From: Azoarcus_F sp048158365
GTDB taxonomy: Bacteria > Pseudomonadota > Gammaproteobacteria > Burkholderiales > Rhodocyclaceae
Direction: 5' to 3' (one strand)
Assembly (NCBI GenBank): GCA_048158365.1
Contig: JBLLNL010000004.1
DNA: 64,000 bases
In this document: in pieces, positions 25,805 through 34,286 of the stretch
Layout of the letters: each line of letters opens with the position of its first letter
How positions within the stretch are numbered: position 1 is the stretch's first letter
Translations under genes and position numbers: made by a program
The notes under the pieces: generated by a model
The model's input: the letters and a program-made list of their open reading frames with translations, nothing else
Databases searched by the model: none
Told to the model about the DNA's origin: nothing

Positions 25805-25843
25805 ATTATAGGGTCTGGCGCGCCGGCTGAAATGCCGGCGCGC
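25805..25843 (-). promoter_or_regulatory. ygfZ -10 box and perfect hairpin in the ygfZ-mltG divergent region
   Basis: Positions 25,805-25,810 read TATAAT on the minus strand, 33 bases before ygfZ. Directly upstream lies GCGCGCCGGC-TGAAAT-GCCGGCGCGC (25,818-25,843), a perfect 10-bp inverted repeat occupying the -35 area of ygfZ and the 5' region of mltG. It could be an operator or a structural element. Confidence 0.5.
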
Positions 25844-25888
25844 GATGTTGACCCAGACAAACAGGCTCGATGGTCGGTTCCGGATAAG

Positions 25889-26890
25889 ATGAAGTCGTTC
25901 CTGCTGAAGATCTTCCTCCTGCTGATCGTGGCTGCGGTGGCGACCACCGGCTTCGCATGGTGGTACGCGAACAGGCCGCTGACCATGGATTCACCGGTAG
26001 TCGAATTCACCGTGCAGCGCGGATTCAACATGCGCCAGGCGGCGCGCGCGATCGCCGAGGCGGGGGTCGATGTGCACCCGGAAGCCCTGTACTGGATGGC
26101 GAGACTGTCCGGCAAGGCCGAGCGCATCGTCGCAGGAAGCTACGAGGCGCAGCGGGGTATGACCGCGCTGGCCCTGATCGATCGTCTGTATCAGGGTGAG
26201 GTATCGATGGGCGAACTATTGCTGGTGGAGGGGTGGACCTTCCGTCAGGTCCGCAATGCGATCGAATCCCATCCCTATATTGCCCGGGACACCGCCGAAC
26301 TCACGGATCAGGAGATCCTGCAGCGCATCGGGGCATCCGAAACCCATCCGGAAGGCCTGTTCTTTCCTGACACCTACCGGTTCGATCGTCACTCCAGCGC
26401 GCTGACGGTCTTGCGGATGGCGTACGACGCGATGCAGCGCAGAATGGCGCAAGCCTGGAACATGCGTGTTCCGGACGTGCCCCTGCAGTCGCCGTACGAG
26501 GCCCTGATCCTCGCGTCGATCATCGAGAAGGAGACCGGGCGCGCGGAGGAGCGCGGACTGGTCGCGTCGGTTTTTTCGAACCGGCTTCGGATCGGCATGC
26601 GGCTGCAGACCGATCCGACCGTGATCTACGGTTTTGGCGACGCGTTCGAGGGCCGGCTGCGCCGCCGGCATCTCGAGACCGACCACGACTACAACACCTA
26701 TACCCGCGCCGGCCTCCCACCCACCCCGATCGCGATGCCGGGCTGGAACGCGATGCTCGCAGCGGTCAGGCCGGAAGCCTCGAATTATCTCTACTTCGTT
26801 GCACGCGGTGACGGCACCAGTCAGTTCTCGCGCAATCTGCAGGATCATAACCGGGCGGTGAACCGCTATCAGCGAGGGGGCGGCAGTTGA
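25889..26890 (+). CDS. mltG: Endolytic murein transglycosylase MltG
   Basis: MltG cleaves nascent peptidoglycan strands at the inner membrane and probably terminates glycan elongation. The 333-residue protein has a single N-terminal transmembrane helix (MKSFLLKIFLLLIVAAVATTGFAWW region), a LysM-like segment (VQRGFNMRQAARAIAEAG), and the YceG catalytic domain with ILASIIEKETGRAEERG (catalytic Glu) and YNTYTRAGLPPTPIAMPG. An upstream in-frame ATG at 25,832 would place residues before the membrane anchor and is not preferred. Its stop overlaps the tmk start, so the two are coupled. Confidence 0.94.
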   Translation: MKSFLLKIFLLLIVAAVATTGFAWWYANRPLTMDSPVVEFTVQRGFNMRQAARAIAEAGVDVHPEALYWMARLSGKAERIVAGSYEAQRGMTALALIDRLYQGEVSMGELLLVEGWTFRQVRNAIESHPYIARDTAELTDQEILQRIGASETHPEGLFFPDTYRFDRHSSALTVLRMAYDAMQRRMAQAWNMRVPDVPLQSPYEALILASIIEKETGRAEERGLVASVFSNRLRIGMRLQTDPTVIYGFGDAFEGRLRRRHLETDHDYNTYTRAGLPPTPIAMPGWNAMLAAVRPEASNYLYFVARGDGTSQFSRNLQDHNRAVNRYQRGGGS

Positions 26891-27519
26891 ATTCGAGCGT
26901 GGGGCAGGGGCGCTTCATCACCTTCGAGGGCATCGACGGCGCCGGCAAGAGCAGCCAGCTCGAGGCGCTGGTCGGGGGCTTGCGCGGGCGGGGTCTCGCG
27001 GTCGAGCAGACGCGCGAGCCGGGGGGAACCGAACTGGGCGAGCGCTTGCGCGACTTGCTGCTGCACCAGTCCATGCATCTGGAGACCGAGGCGATGCTGA
27101 TGTTCGCGGCCAGGCGCGAACACCTGGCCGCGCGTATCCTGCCGGCGCTGGCCGCGGGCCAATGGGTGGTGTCCGATCGCTTCAGCGACGCGACCTATGC
27201 GTATCAGGTGGGTGGACGCGGCCTGGACAAGGCAAAGTTCGCCGCGCTGGAGCAGTGGGTGCATCCCGATTTCCAGCCGGATCTGACGCTGGTCTTCGAT
27301 CTCGACCCGGAGATCGCGGCTGCGCGCCTGTCCGGCACCGGCCATGCGCCGGACAGGTTCGAGCGCGAGCAGCGGGGCTTCTTCGAGCGGGTGCGCCAGG
27401 CCTATCTGGAGCGCGCGCAGGCCTCGCCACACCGGATCCGGGTGATCGCGGCCGATCGCGCGCCCGAACTGATCCGGCAGGAGATCGATTCCATCATGAC
27501 CGAGCGCTGGTTCTCATGA
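26887..27519 (+). CDS. tmk: Thymidylate kinase Tmk
   Basis: Tmk phosphorylates dTMP to dTDP. The 210-residue protein has P-loop FEGIDGAGKSSQ, the DR motif in VVSDRFSDATYAYQVGGRG, the REPGGT loop and the LID region TGHAPDRFEREQRGFFERV. The start is TTG at 26,887, overlapping the mltG stop (TTGA). A GTG 12 bases later is an alternative and would still leave the P-loop intact. The stop overlaps the holB start (ATGA). The mltG-tmk-holB order is standard in proteobacteria. Confidence 0.95.
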   Translation: MNSSVGQGRFITFEGIDGAGKSSQLEALVGGLRGRGLAVEQTREPGGTELGERLRDLLLHQSMHLETEAMLMFAARREHLAARILPALAAGQWVVSDRFSDATYAYQVGGRGLDKAKFAALEQWVHPDFQPDLTLVFDLDPEIAAARLSGTGHAPDRFEREQRGFFERVRQAYLERAQASPHRIRVIAADRAPELIRQEIDSIMTERWFS

Positions 27520-28646
27520 ACGACGCCCGCGCGACCGCCGCCGCTTCGCCGACCACCGGGGCGGGCTCGCTGATGCATCCCTGGCTTGCCGGTACCTGGC
27601 AGAGGCTGGTCGAACTCGAAGCGCGCCTGCCGCATGCGCTGCTGTTCATCGGACCGCCCGGAATCGGCAAGCGCGATCTGGTCGATGCGCTGGCGGCCCG
27701 TCTTTTGTGTCGTTCGCCGGGGGCCGACGGCACGGCCTGTGGCACGTGCGACGGTTGCCGCCTGCGGCTCTCCGGCAACCATCCCGATCTGTACAGGCTG
27801 GTGCCGGCGGCGCAGGCCGCAGCCGAGGGGGGGCAGGATGCCGACTCCGGCGAGGAGGCCGCGGTCGGCGCCGGGGCCGACAAGCCGGGCAAGGCCAAGT
27901 CGTCCCAGATCGTTATCGATCAGGTGCGCGGGCTGCAGTCCGCGCTCAACGTGACCGGTCATCAGGGCAACCGCAGGGTCGTCGTCGTGGAGCCGGCGCA
28001 CGCGATGAACACCTTCACCGCCAACGCACTGCTGAAGCTGCTGGAGGAACCCCCGGAGGGCTGCATCTTCCTGCTGGTGTCGTCGGCTCCCAGGCGTCTG
28101 CTGCCCACCATACGCAGCCGCTGCCAGGCGTGGGCGGTGGCGCGCCCGGATCATGCGCTGCTGGCGGGCTGGCTGCAGGGGCGCGATCGTGATGGCCGCG
28201 CCTTGCTCGCACTGTGCGGCGGCATGCCGCTGGCGGCCGAACGTCTTGCGGACAGAGGGTTCTCACCGTTTTTGTCGCGCTTCGTCCGGGACGTGTGCGG
28301 TGCGGCGGCGTCCGATCCGCTGGGGCTCGCGGGCCAGTGGGAGAGCTGGCTCAAGTCGAAGGAGGCGGTGGCCGCGGGTTTCGACATCGCGCAACTGGTC
28401 GACTGGATGCAACGCTGGGTGACCGATGTCGCAAGTCTGCGCCTGGGTGGTCGGGTGCGCTATTTCCCGGCAGAGGAGGGTGCGATGTCGGCGCTGGCGG
28501 CGCGCAGCAGCGTGGCCACGGTGCTGAACTGCTACAATGACTTCGCCCGTATTCGTCGGGTTGCGCAGCATCCGCTCAATGCGAGACTGATGCTGGAGGA
28601 CATGCTTTTGCGCTATGCGCGCATCGTTGCCGGAGTTCGACCATGA
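27516..28646 (+). CDS. holB: DNA polymerase III delta' subunit HolB
   Basis: HolB is part of the clamp loader that opens the beta clamp at primed sites. The 376-residue protein begins with a variable region, then PHALLFIGPPGIGKRDLVDAL (degenerate P-loop), a zinc module with four cysteines (LLCRSPGADGTACGTCDGC), a low-complexity insert around residues 95-125 rich in Ala/Gly/Glu, and NALLKLLEEPPEGCIFLLVS with SRCQ. The insert is longer than in E. coli but common in Betaproteobacteria. The start overlaps the tmk stop and its stop overlaps the PilZ gene. Confidence 0.93.
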   Translation: MNDARATAAASPTTGAGSLMHPWLAGTWQRLVELEARLPHALLFIGPPGIGKRDLVDALAARLLCRSPGADGTACGTCDGCRLRLSGNHPDLYRLVPAAQAAAEGGQDADSGEEAAVGAGADKPGKAKSSQIVIDQVRGLQSALNVTGHQGNRRVVVVEPAHAMNTFTANALLKLLEEPPEGCIFLLVSSAPRRLLPTIRSRCQAWAVARPDHALLAGWLQGRDRDGRALLALCGGMPLAAERLADRGFSPFLSRFVRDVCGAAASDPLGLAGQWESWLKSKEAVAAGFDIAQLVDWMQRWVTDVASLRLGGRVRYFPAEEGAMSALAARSSVATVLNCYNDFARIRRVAQHPLNARLMLEDMLLRYARIVAGVRP

Positions 28647-29008
28647 GCGAAGCAGCCAAACCCGGGGTCGCCCGACCGAGTGTGCTGTCTTTGAACATCA
28701 ATTCAAAATCCGCACTCTATGCCGCGTACATGCCTTTTCTGATCAACGGCGGGATCTTCGTCCCCACGCCGAAGAAGTACGCGCTCGGCGACGAGATCTT
28801 CATGCTGTTGCAGTTGATGGACGATCCGACCAAGCATCCGGTGGCCGCGACGGTCGTGTGGGTGACTCCGCACGGCGCGCAGGGCGGCAAGACCGAGGGC
28901 GTCGGGCTGCATTTCAGCTCGGACGAAGCGGGCAAGGCCCTGCGCAACCGGATCGAAACGATTCTGGCCGGCCTGGTCGGCTCCAACCGGCCGACGCACA
29001 CGCTCTGA
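28643..29008 (+). CDS. PilZ domain protein
   Basis: This 121-residue single-domain PilZ protein overlaps the holB stop by ATGA. Sequence: SVLSLNINSKSALYAAYMPFLINGGIFVPTP-like beginning, GDEIFMLLQLMDD, and VVWVTPHGAQGGKTEGVGLHFS. The canonical c-di-GMP RxxxR and D/NxSxxG motifs are absent or degenerate (NGGIF stands in for the second), as in the PilZ of Xanthomonas and Pseudomonas that act in type IV pilus assembly without binding c-di-GMP. The holB-pilZ-tatD order is conserved in many proteobacteria, which favours the type IV pilus role. Confidence 0.9.
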   Translation: MSEAAKPGVARPSVLSLNINSKSALYAAYMPFLINGGIFVPTPKKYALGDEIFMLLQLMDDPTKHPVAATVVWVTPHGAQGGKTEGVGLHFSSDEAGKALRNRIETILAGLVGSNRPTHTL

Positions 29009-29040
29009 TCGTCGGCTGCGCTCAAAGGTTTTCCCAACAG

Positions 29041-29814
29041 ATGTACGTCGATTCCCACTGTCATCTCGATTTTCCCCAGCTGGCCGAACGCGAGGACGAG
29101 GTCGTCGCCGCGATGCGGGCCAACCGGGTGGAACATGCGCTGTGCGTGAATGTGCGCATGGAGGATTTCCCGCGCGTGCTGGCCCTGGCGCAACGCCATG
29201 AGGGGTTCCATGCGTCGGTCGGTGTGCATCCGGATAATGCGGATGTGGACGAACCGGACGAGGCGCGTCTGGTGGCGCTGGCAGCCCATCCAAAGGTGGT
29301 CGCGATCGGCGAGACCGGTCTCGACTACCATTGGCACAAGGACGAGCCGGAATGGCAGCGCACCCGTTTTCGCACCCACATTCGCGCCGCGCGCGCGTGC
29401 GGGAAGCCGCTGATCGTGCATACCCGTTCGGCCTCGGCCGACACGCTGAGGCTGATGCGCGAGGAGAACGCGTCCGAGGCGGGCGGCGTCATGCATTGCT
29501 TTACCGAATCGCGTGAGGTGGCGGAGGCGGCGCTGGATCTCGGGTTCTTCATCTCGTTTTCCGGTATCGTCACCTTCCGCAATGCGACCGACCTGAAGGC
29601 CGTCGCGCAGTACGTTCCCCTCGACCGCCTGCTGATCGAGACCGACGCCCCGTATCTCGCGCCCGTTCCCCACCGCGGGCGCACCAATGAACCCGCCTGG
29701 GTGGTACATGTGGCAGACGAGATCGCGCGCCTTCGGGGTGAAGCGCTGGAGCGTATCGAAACCGTGACCACCGAGAATTTTTTCAACCTGTTCCAGCATG
29801 CGAGGGCAAACTGA
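29041..29814 (+). CDS. TatD family metal-dependent hydrolase
   Basis: This 257-residue TIM-barrel metallo-hydrolase (DNase-like) has all metal ligands: DSHCHLD at the start, GETGLDYHW, HTRSA, MHCFTE and IETDAPYLAP. Proteins of this type (TatD/YcfH) have metal-dependent DNase or RNA/DNA 3'-processing activity. It lies 32 bases after the PilZ gene and directly before an ankyrin gene, the last of the mltG run. Its position after holB and pilZ suggests the YcfH branch. Confidence 0.93.
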   Translation: MYVDSHCHLDFPQLAEREDEVVAAMRANRVEHALCVNVRMEDFPRVLALAQRHEGFHASVGVHPDNADVDEPDEARLVALAAHPKVVAIGETGLDYHWHKDEPEWQRTRFRTHIRAARACGKPLIVHTRSASADTLRLMREENASEAGGVMHCFTESREVAEAALDLGFFISFSGIVTFRNATDLKAVAQYVPLDRLLIETDAPYLAPVPHRGRTNEPAWVVHVADEIARLRGEALERIETVTTENFFNLFQHARAN

Positions 29815-29815
29815 G

Positions 29816-30505
29816 ATGTTCATGCGCCGACTGTCGGTCTTCCTGATGCTGCTGTGTTTTGCGGTGCTCGCGCAGGCGAACAGCTACGAAAATTCACTCA
29901 GTTCGGCGCGCCTCGGCGACACGCGTCAACTGGTCGATCTGCTCAATCGCGGCATCGATCCGAACACGATCGACGAGCAGGGTAACAGCCTGCTGATCCT
30001 GGCCGCAGGCGGTGGACATGCTGCAACGGTCAACGCGATCCTGGAATACCGTCCCAATGTGTCGCACCGAAATCTGGCGGGCGATTCCGCGCTGATGCTG
30101 GCGGCGCTGCGTGGTCATGACGAAATCGTCGATCGGTTGCTCGCAGCGGACGCCGAACTGAACCACGACGGCTGGACACCGCTGGTGTACGCCGCATTCG
30201 AAGGGCGGTTGGCGATGGTGGAGAAGTTCCTGCAGCGCGGTGCAGACGTCAATGCGCTCGCACCCAACGGTTCCAACGCGCTGATGTTCGCCGCCCGCAA
30301 CGGGCACATCGACGTGGTGCGCCGCCTGCTGCAGACGGATGTGAATGTCCACCAGCAGAATGACCGCGGCTTCAATGCCGAGCGCTGGGCGTTGTCCACC
30401 GGCAATACCGACATCGCCGCGCTGATCGCGCGGGAGGCCCGGCGCCGGCCCGTGCCCCCGCCGCCGGCTTCGCCGGACCGCAGTCTGCGCCTCGAAATCC
30501 GTTGA
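29816..30505 (+). CDS. Exported ankyrin-repeat protein
   Basis: This 229-residue protein has a signal peptide (MFMRRLSVFLMLLCFAVLAQA) and four to five ankyrin repeats: ARLGDTRQLVDLLNRGIDPN, EQGNSLLILAAGGGHAATVN, AGDSALMLAALRGHDEIVD, GWTPLVYAAFEGRLAMVEK and GSNALMFAARNGHIDVVRR. A proline-rich tail (RRPVPPPPASPD) follows. It begins one base after the tatD stop, so the pair is coupled. Periplasmic ankyrin proteins mediate protein-protein contacts; the partner is unknown. A second ATG two codons later is possible. Confidence 0.87.
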   Translation: MFMRRLSVFLMLLCFAVLAQANSYENSLSSARLGDTRQLVDLLNRGIDPNTIDEQGNSLLILAAGGGHAATVNAILEYRPNVSHRNLAGDSALMLAALRGHDEIVDRLLAADAELNHDGWTPLVYAAFEGRLAMVEKFLQRGADVNALAPNGSNALMFAARNGHIDVVRRLLQTDVNVHQQNDRGFNAERWALSTGNTDIAALIAREARRRPVPPPPASPDRSLRLEIR

Positions 30506-30646
30506 TCAGGTCGCGCGGGCGCTGAATCCCGGGCCTCGCGCCAGGGGTTGATCCGCGTTTCCGGACCGGGCACGCAGGACTGACGGGCGTTCGCATCGAC
30601 CCGTGGTGTCGGCCGCTGCCTCGCCCGGACGGGTGGACGGCTCCGA

Positions 30647-31483
30647 CTACGAATTGCCGTGCGAAGGTGCAGGCACGGTCGCGATCCAGCCCTCGAGCGG
30701 ATCGAACCACGCTGGCAGGCCGAACTGCGGCGCGCCGGCGCACCCGCCGTGTGCCGCCTGCAGCAGTGCGAGCGCGGCATCCAGGCAGTCGCCGCTTGCG
30801 TCTTCGATCAAGGTTTCCCGCATGGTTTCGTCGATCTGCAGGCTCAGGCCGAGCGGGTGATCGCCGCCCTGCAATGCCGTGACGATTCGCCTGCGTGCAT
30901 CCCGGCGTTCGGGGGTCTGGCGCGAGCGCGTGTCGTTCTTGTAGGAGCGTGTCTCGATTGCGCGGGCGAGGTAGCCGGGGTAGGCCTCGATTGCGATTCG
31001 GGCCGGATCGCCGACATGCATGCCGGGCAGGCTGACGCCTGCGTTCAGCAGTCTGGGTGCCCCCTCGAGGAACATCAGCCCCACCGGCGGATTGACCAGC
31101 TTCAGCGGGCTGTGTGAAGCCGCTGGTCCATCGGTCGCGCGATGCGCATAGCGGCGACCGACGGGGCGGCTCTCGCGATGACGATCCAGCGTGCTGCGGA
31201 ACCCTGCCTTGCCCAGCGCGGCGCAATGGCGGACCAGCGCGGCCCACTCGCGTGGCCAGCCCAGGGTTTCGATCGCCTCGCGCGGCAGACCGAACGGGAA
31301 ATCAAAGGCGCCGAGCCACGGCCCGGGACGATTCAGGAAGGCCTCGAATACGCCCCAGTCGGGCAGGCGCTCCAGTCCCTCCAAAAGGACCGTGCGGCCG
31401 TCCAGCCGGCCGCTGGCGACCGTGATCGGCTTGGCGCGGCGAGGCGCGCTGGTGAAATCGATGCCGTGAAGGCGCATGGGCAT
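30647..31483 (-). CDS. DUF429 domain-containing protein
   Basis: The 278-residue product from the ATG at 31,483 begins MPMRLHGIDFTSAPRRAKPI, the DUF429 start with its Asp. Further features are GAFDFPFGLPREA, the basic stretch after it, LKLVNPPVGLMFLEGAPRLL and RIAIEAYPGYLAR. DUF429 proteins have an RNase-H-like fold and unknown function. An upstream extension to 31,561 is in frame but runs into the NYN gene and is basic, low-complexity sequence, so it is not used. It is the last of six same-strand genes that begin with the DUF2126 gene. Confidence 0.8.
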   Translation of the reverse strand: MPMRLHGIDFTSAPRRAKPITVASGRLDGRTVLLEGLERLPDWGVFEAFLNRPGPWLGAFDFPFGLPREAIETLGWPREWAALVRHCAALGKAGFRSTLDRHRESRPVGRRYAHRATDGPAASHSPLKLVNPPVGLMFLEGAPRLLNAGVSLPGMHVGDPARIAIEAYPGYLARAIETRSYKNDTRSRQTPERRDARRRIVTALQGGDHPLGLSLQIDETMRETLIEDASGDCLDAALALLQAAHGGCAGAPQFGLPAWFDPLEGWIATVPAPSHGNS

Positions 31484-31520
31484 GCTGGCCCCGCGGCGCG
31501 ATGCCGCAGCGGCGAACGGC

Positions 31521-32261
31521 TCAGGCCGGCGTCTTCTTCTGTGCCCGCTTGTCGCGGACATAGAGGTGATTGTTCACCTTCTTCAGCTCGAACAGGCCGA
31601 TCTCGGTGACCAGGTCGCTCAATTTCTTGTAACCGTAGTTGCGCGGATCGAAGGAGGTCTGATTGCCGATGTGCGATCCGACCGCGCCGAGCGCGGCCCA
31701 GCCGTCGTCCTCCGCGCCGGCCTCGACGCCGCTGCGCAGCAGATTGACCAGCTTCGCGTCGCCGCGCAGGTCCTTGCCGCTCTTCTTCTGTTCCGCCGGA
31801 TCCTGTTTCTCTTCGGTCTGGCTGGGCATGCCGAGGTTCTCGAGATACAGGAACTTGGAGCAGGCATTGACGAACGGGGTGGGGGTCTTCTTCTCGCCGA
31901 AGCCGAACACCTTGAGTCCGTTCGCGCGGATGCGCATGACCAGCGGGGTGAAATCCGAATCGGACGAGGCCAGGCAGAATCCGTCGAGTTTCTGGCCGTA
32001 GAGCAGGTCCATCGCATCGATGATCATCGCACTGTCGGTCGCGTTCTTGCCCTTGGTGTAGGCGAACTGCTGTATCGGCTGGATCGCGTATTCATGCAAC
32101 ACCTGTTCCCAGCTCTTCAGACCGCTGCTCTTCCAGTTACCGTAGGCGCGACGGATGTTGGTCACACCGTATTTGGCCAGTTCGTCGAGGATCACCTCGA
32201 TCTTGGCGGCCGGACAATTGTCGGCATCGATCAGCAGCGCGATATGGGTTTCTTCGCTCAT
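31521..32261 (-). CDS. NYN-domain nuclease with C-terminal OST-HTH/LOTUS-like domain
   Basis: This 246-residue predicted RNase has a PIN-like NYN domain at residues 1-140. Acidic metal-site residues are in ALLIDADN (Asp12, Asp14), ATDSAMIIDAMD (Asp76) and ASSDSDFTPL (Asp101, Asp103). The C-terminal part (about 165-246) reads LVNLLRSGVEAG, GSHIGNQTSFDPRNYGYKKLSDLV, and NNHLYVRDKR, the pattern of OST-HTH/OHA RNA-binding winged helices. Family members cut RNA. It sits 42 bases downstream of the HDAC-like gene and 37 bases upstream of the DUF429 gene. Confidence 0.85.
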   Translation of the reverse strand: MSEETHIALLIDADNCPAAKIEVILDELAKYGVTNIRRAYGNWKSSGLKSWEQVLHEYAIQPIQQFAYTKGKNATDSAMIIDAMDLLYGQKLDGFCLASSDSDFTPLVMRIRANGLKVFGFGEKKTPTPFVNACSKFLYLENLGMPSQTEEKQDPAEQKKSGKDLRGDAKLVNLLRSGVEAGAEDDGWAALGAVGSHIGNQTSFDPRNYGYKKLSDLVTEIGLFELKKVNNHLYVRDKRAQKKTPA

Positions 32262-32303
32262 GGTTGGAGTCCTCTCCCTGTCGCGGGCCGGGCATGGGTG
32301 GTT

Positions 32304-33206
32304 TCAGGCACCGAACACGCGCAACGCGGTATCGATCGTGTTCGCGTGAATCGTGACGGTGTCCTCGATGTTGCGAGCATAGCCTCCTGCCATCGCGATC
32401 GCCACCGGCACGTTGCGCGCTTCGCACTGGCCGAGTACCAGCGCATCGCGTCGCGCGAGACCCTCGATGGACAGGCCCAGCCTTCCGAACCGGTCCTCCT
32501 TGTATGGGTCGGCGCCGGCGAGATAGATCACGAGTTCGGGCCGTGCCTCGGCGAAGACGGCCTCCAGCGCGTCGCGCAGCGCGCCGAGGTAGTCGGCGTC
32601 GGCGGTCGAGTCCGGGAGTCCGATGTCCAGGTCGGAGCAGGCCTTGCGAAACGGAAAGTTCCGCTCGCCATGGATGCTGAAGGTAAATACGTCGGCCTCG
32701 TCGGCCAGGATGGCGGCCGTGCCGTCGCCCTGGTGCACATCACAGTCGACGATCGCGATCCGTGTCGCGAGGCCCTCCGCACGCATGCACAGCGACGCGA
32801 TGGCGGCATCGTTGAACACGCAGAAACCCGAACCGAAATCCCGGTGCGCATGATGGGTGCCCCCTGCCAGATTGGCCGCGCAACCGTCGCTGATCGCCGC
32901 GCGGCAGGCGGCCAGCGTCGCCCCGGCCGAACGGCGGGAGCGCTCGACCATTTCGGGCGACCACGGAAAGCCGATACGACGCACTTCCGCCGCATCGAGC
33001 GCGCCCTCGACCACGCGCGCGAGGTAGCCCGGATCGTGGGCGCGCAGGATGTCACGGTCGGCGGCCGCGTCCGGTACGACGAAATCCTGCGGCGCAAAGC
33101 GGGCGTCGGCCTGCAGTCGTTGTCGCAGACCGGAGTACTTTTCCATCGGAAACCGGTGACCCTGCGGCAGCGGCAGCACGAAGTGGTCGGCGTAATGGAG
33201 CTTCAT
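32304..33206 (-). CDS. Histone deacetylase-like amidohydrolase
   Basis: This 300-residue arginase/deacetylase-fold zinc hydrolase has the active-site His pair in GGTHHAHRDFGSGFCVFND (His118-119) and the metal-binding VDCDVHQGDGTA (Asp154, Asp156, His158). YLAGADPYKEDRFGRLGLS provides the third ligand. Bacterial members deacetylate small molecules (acetoin, acetylpolyamine-like) or, by analogy with HDACs, acetyl-lysine; the substrate here is unknown. It follows the small transglutaminase gene on the same strand with a 120-base gap and precedes the NYN nuclease gene. Confidence 0.9.
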   Translation of the reverse strand: MKLHYADHFVLPLPQGHRFPMEKYSGLRQRLQADARFAPQDFVVPDAAADRDILRAHDPGYLARVVEGALDAAEVRRIGFPWSPEMVERSRRSAGATLAACRAAISDGCAANLAGGTHHAHRDFGSGFCVFNDAAIASLCMRAEGLATRIAIVDCDVHQGDGTAAILADEADVFTFSIHGERNFPFRKACSDLDIGLPDSTADADYLGALRDALEAVFAEARPELVIYLAGADPYKEDRFGRLGLSIEGLARRDALVLGQCEARNVPVAIAMAGGYARNIEDTVTIHANTIDTALRVFGA

Positions 33207-33326
33207 CGGTGTTCGATGCCCGTCCGGGTGCCGGCGCTGCCTTTGGCGACGTGACCATACCCGGTCGGCTCTGCGCGGCTGAGGGCGTCAGACCCGTCTC
33301 GGTCGCTCGGATCGGCGCGCATCGGA

Positions 33327-34286
33327 TCAGGCGTTCGAGATCCGTAGTTCCAGGCTGGGGAGGTCGGCATCGGTATAGAGCTCGGTGAATTCTTCTTCCG
33401 GAACCACGGTGACCGCGATCTCGGGTTCGTGCCCACCGCCCCCGAGCAACACGCCGCGCATCGGCGAAATGTCGCTGAAGTCGCGTCCCCATCCGATCGT
33501 GATGTGCTCCAGGTCCGGGCGCACCGCATTGGTGGGGTCGAAGTCGATCCAGCCATGGCCGGGCAGGAATACCGAAACCCAGGCGTGGGTCGCGTCCGCG
33601 CCGATCAGTCGCTTGCGCCCGGGCGGTGGCCGGGTGAGCAGGTAGCCGCTCATGTAGCGGGCGGAAACACCCGTGGAACGCAGGCACGAGATCATGAAAT
33701 GGGCGAAGTCCTGGCACACGCCGCGCCGGTTCGCGAAAACCTCGGTGACCGGCGTGGAGATCTCGGTGGCCCCGGGGTCGAACGTGAACTCGTCGAAGAT
33801 GCGCTGCATCAGATCATTGACCGCAGCCAGCAGCGGACGACCGGGTTCGAAGCTCGAGCGCGCATAGTCGGCGAAATCCCGCTTGATCCGCACGTCGGTG
33901 GACTCGAACAGAAAGCCGGTCGCGGACAGCGTCGCAGCATCCATGCGCTTGCCCGCCTGGTAACGCAGCGCGTCCCGCACGCATTCCCACGGCGCGGACG
34001 TTTCCGGCTCCGGCATCGGACGGGGCTGCAGTTCCACCCAGCTTTCGCTGCGCACCGACAACAGGTCATGGTCGGCCTCGAAATGCAGCGCACGCACGCT
34101 GTTGCCGAAGCTGTCCCTGAAGTCCCGCCACTGGGACGGTTCGGGCGAGATCTCGATGCGATGCGCGATGCATTGCTGCCATGACAGCGTGCGCGGCACG
34201 AGCCGCAGCAACTGATGCGATTCGCCCACCGTCTGGTCGTAGCGGTACAGCGTGTCGTGACGGATGTGGTATCGAACCGTGCTCAA
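33327..34286 (-). CDS. Transglutaminase-like cysteine peptidase (small)
   Basis: This 319-residue protein has an N-terminal beta region (VRYHIRHDTLYRYDQTV) and a transglutaminase-like catalytic domain with Cys191 in RRGVCQDFAHFM, His234 in DATHAWVSVFLPGHGW and Asp250 in DFDPTN. The start is TTG at 34,286, overlapping the stop of the ATP-grasp/alpha-E gene (TTGA); no ATG fits the family start. The same three-gene arrangement (DUF2126, ATP-grasp/alpha-E, transglutaminase) recurs in many bacteria. Proteins of this fold act as peptidases or acyltransferases; the substrate is unknown. Confidence 0.88.
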   Translation of the reverse strand: MSTVRYHIRHDTLYRYDQTVGESHQLLRLVPRTLSWQQCIAHRIEISPEPSQWRDFRDSFGNSVRALHFEADHDLLSVRSESWVELQPRPMPEPETSAPWECVRDALRYQAGKRMDAATLSATGFLFESTDVRIKRDFADYARSSFEPGRPLLAAVNDLMQRIFDEFTFDPGATEISTPVTEVFANRRGVCQDFAHFMISCLRSTGVSARYMSGYLLTRPPPGRKRLIGADATHAWVSVFLPGHGWIDFDPTNAVRPDLEHITIGWGRDFSDISPMRGVLLGGGGHEPEIAVTVVPEEEFTELYTDADLPSLELRISNA

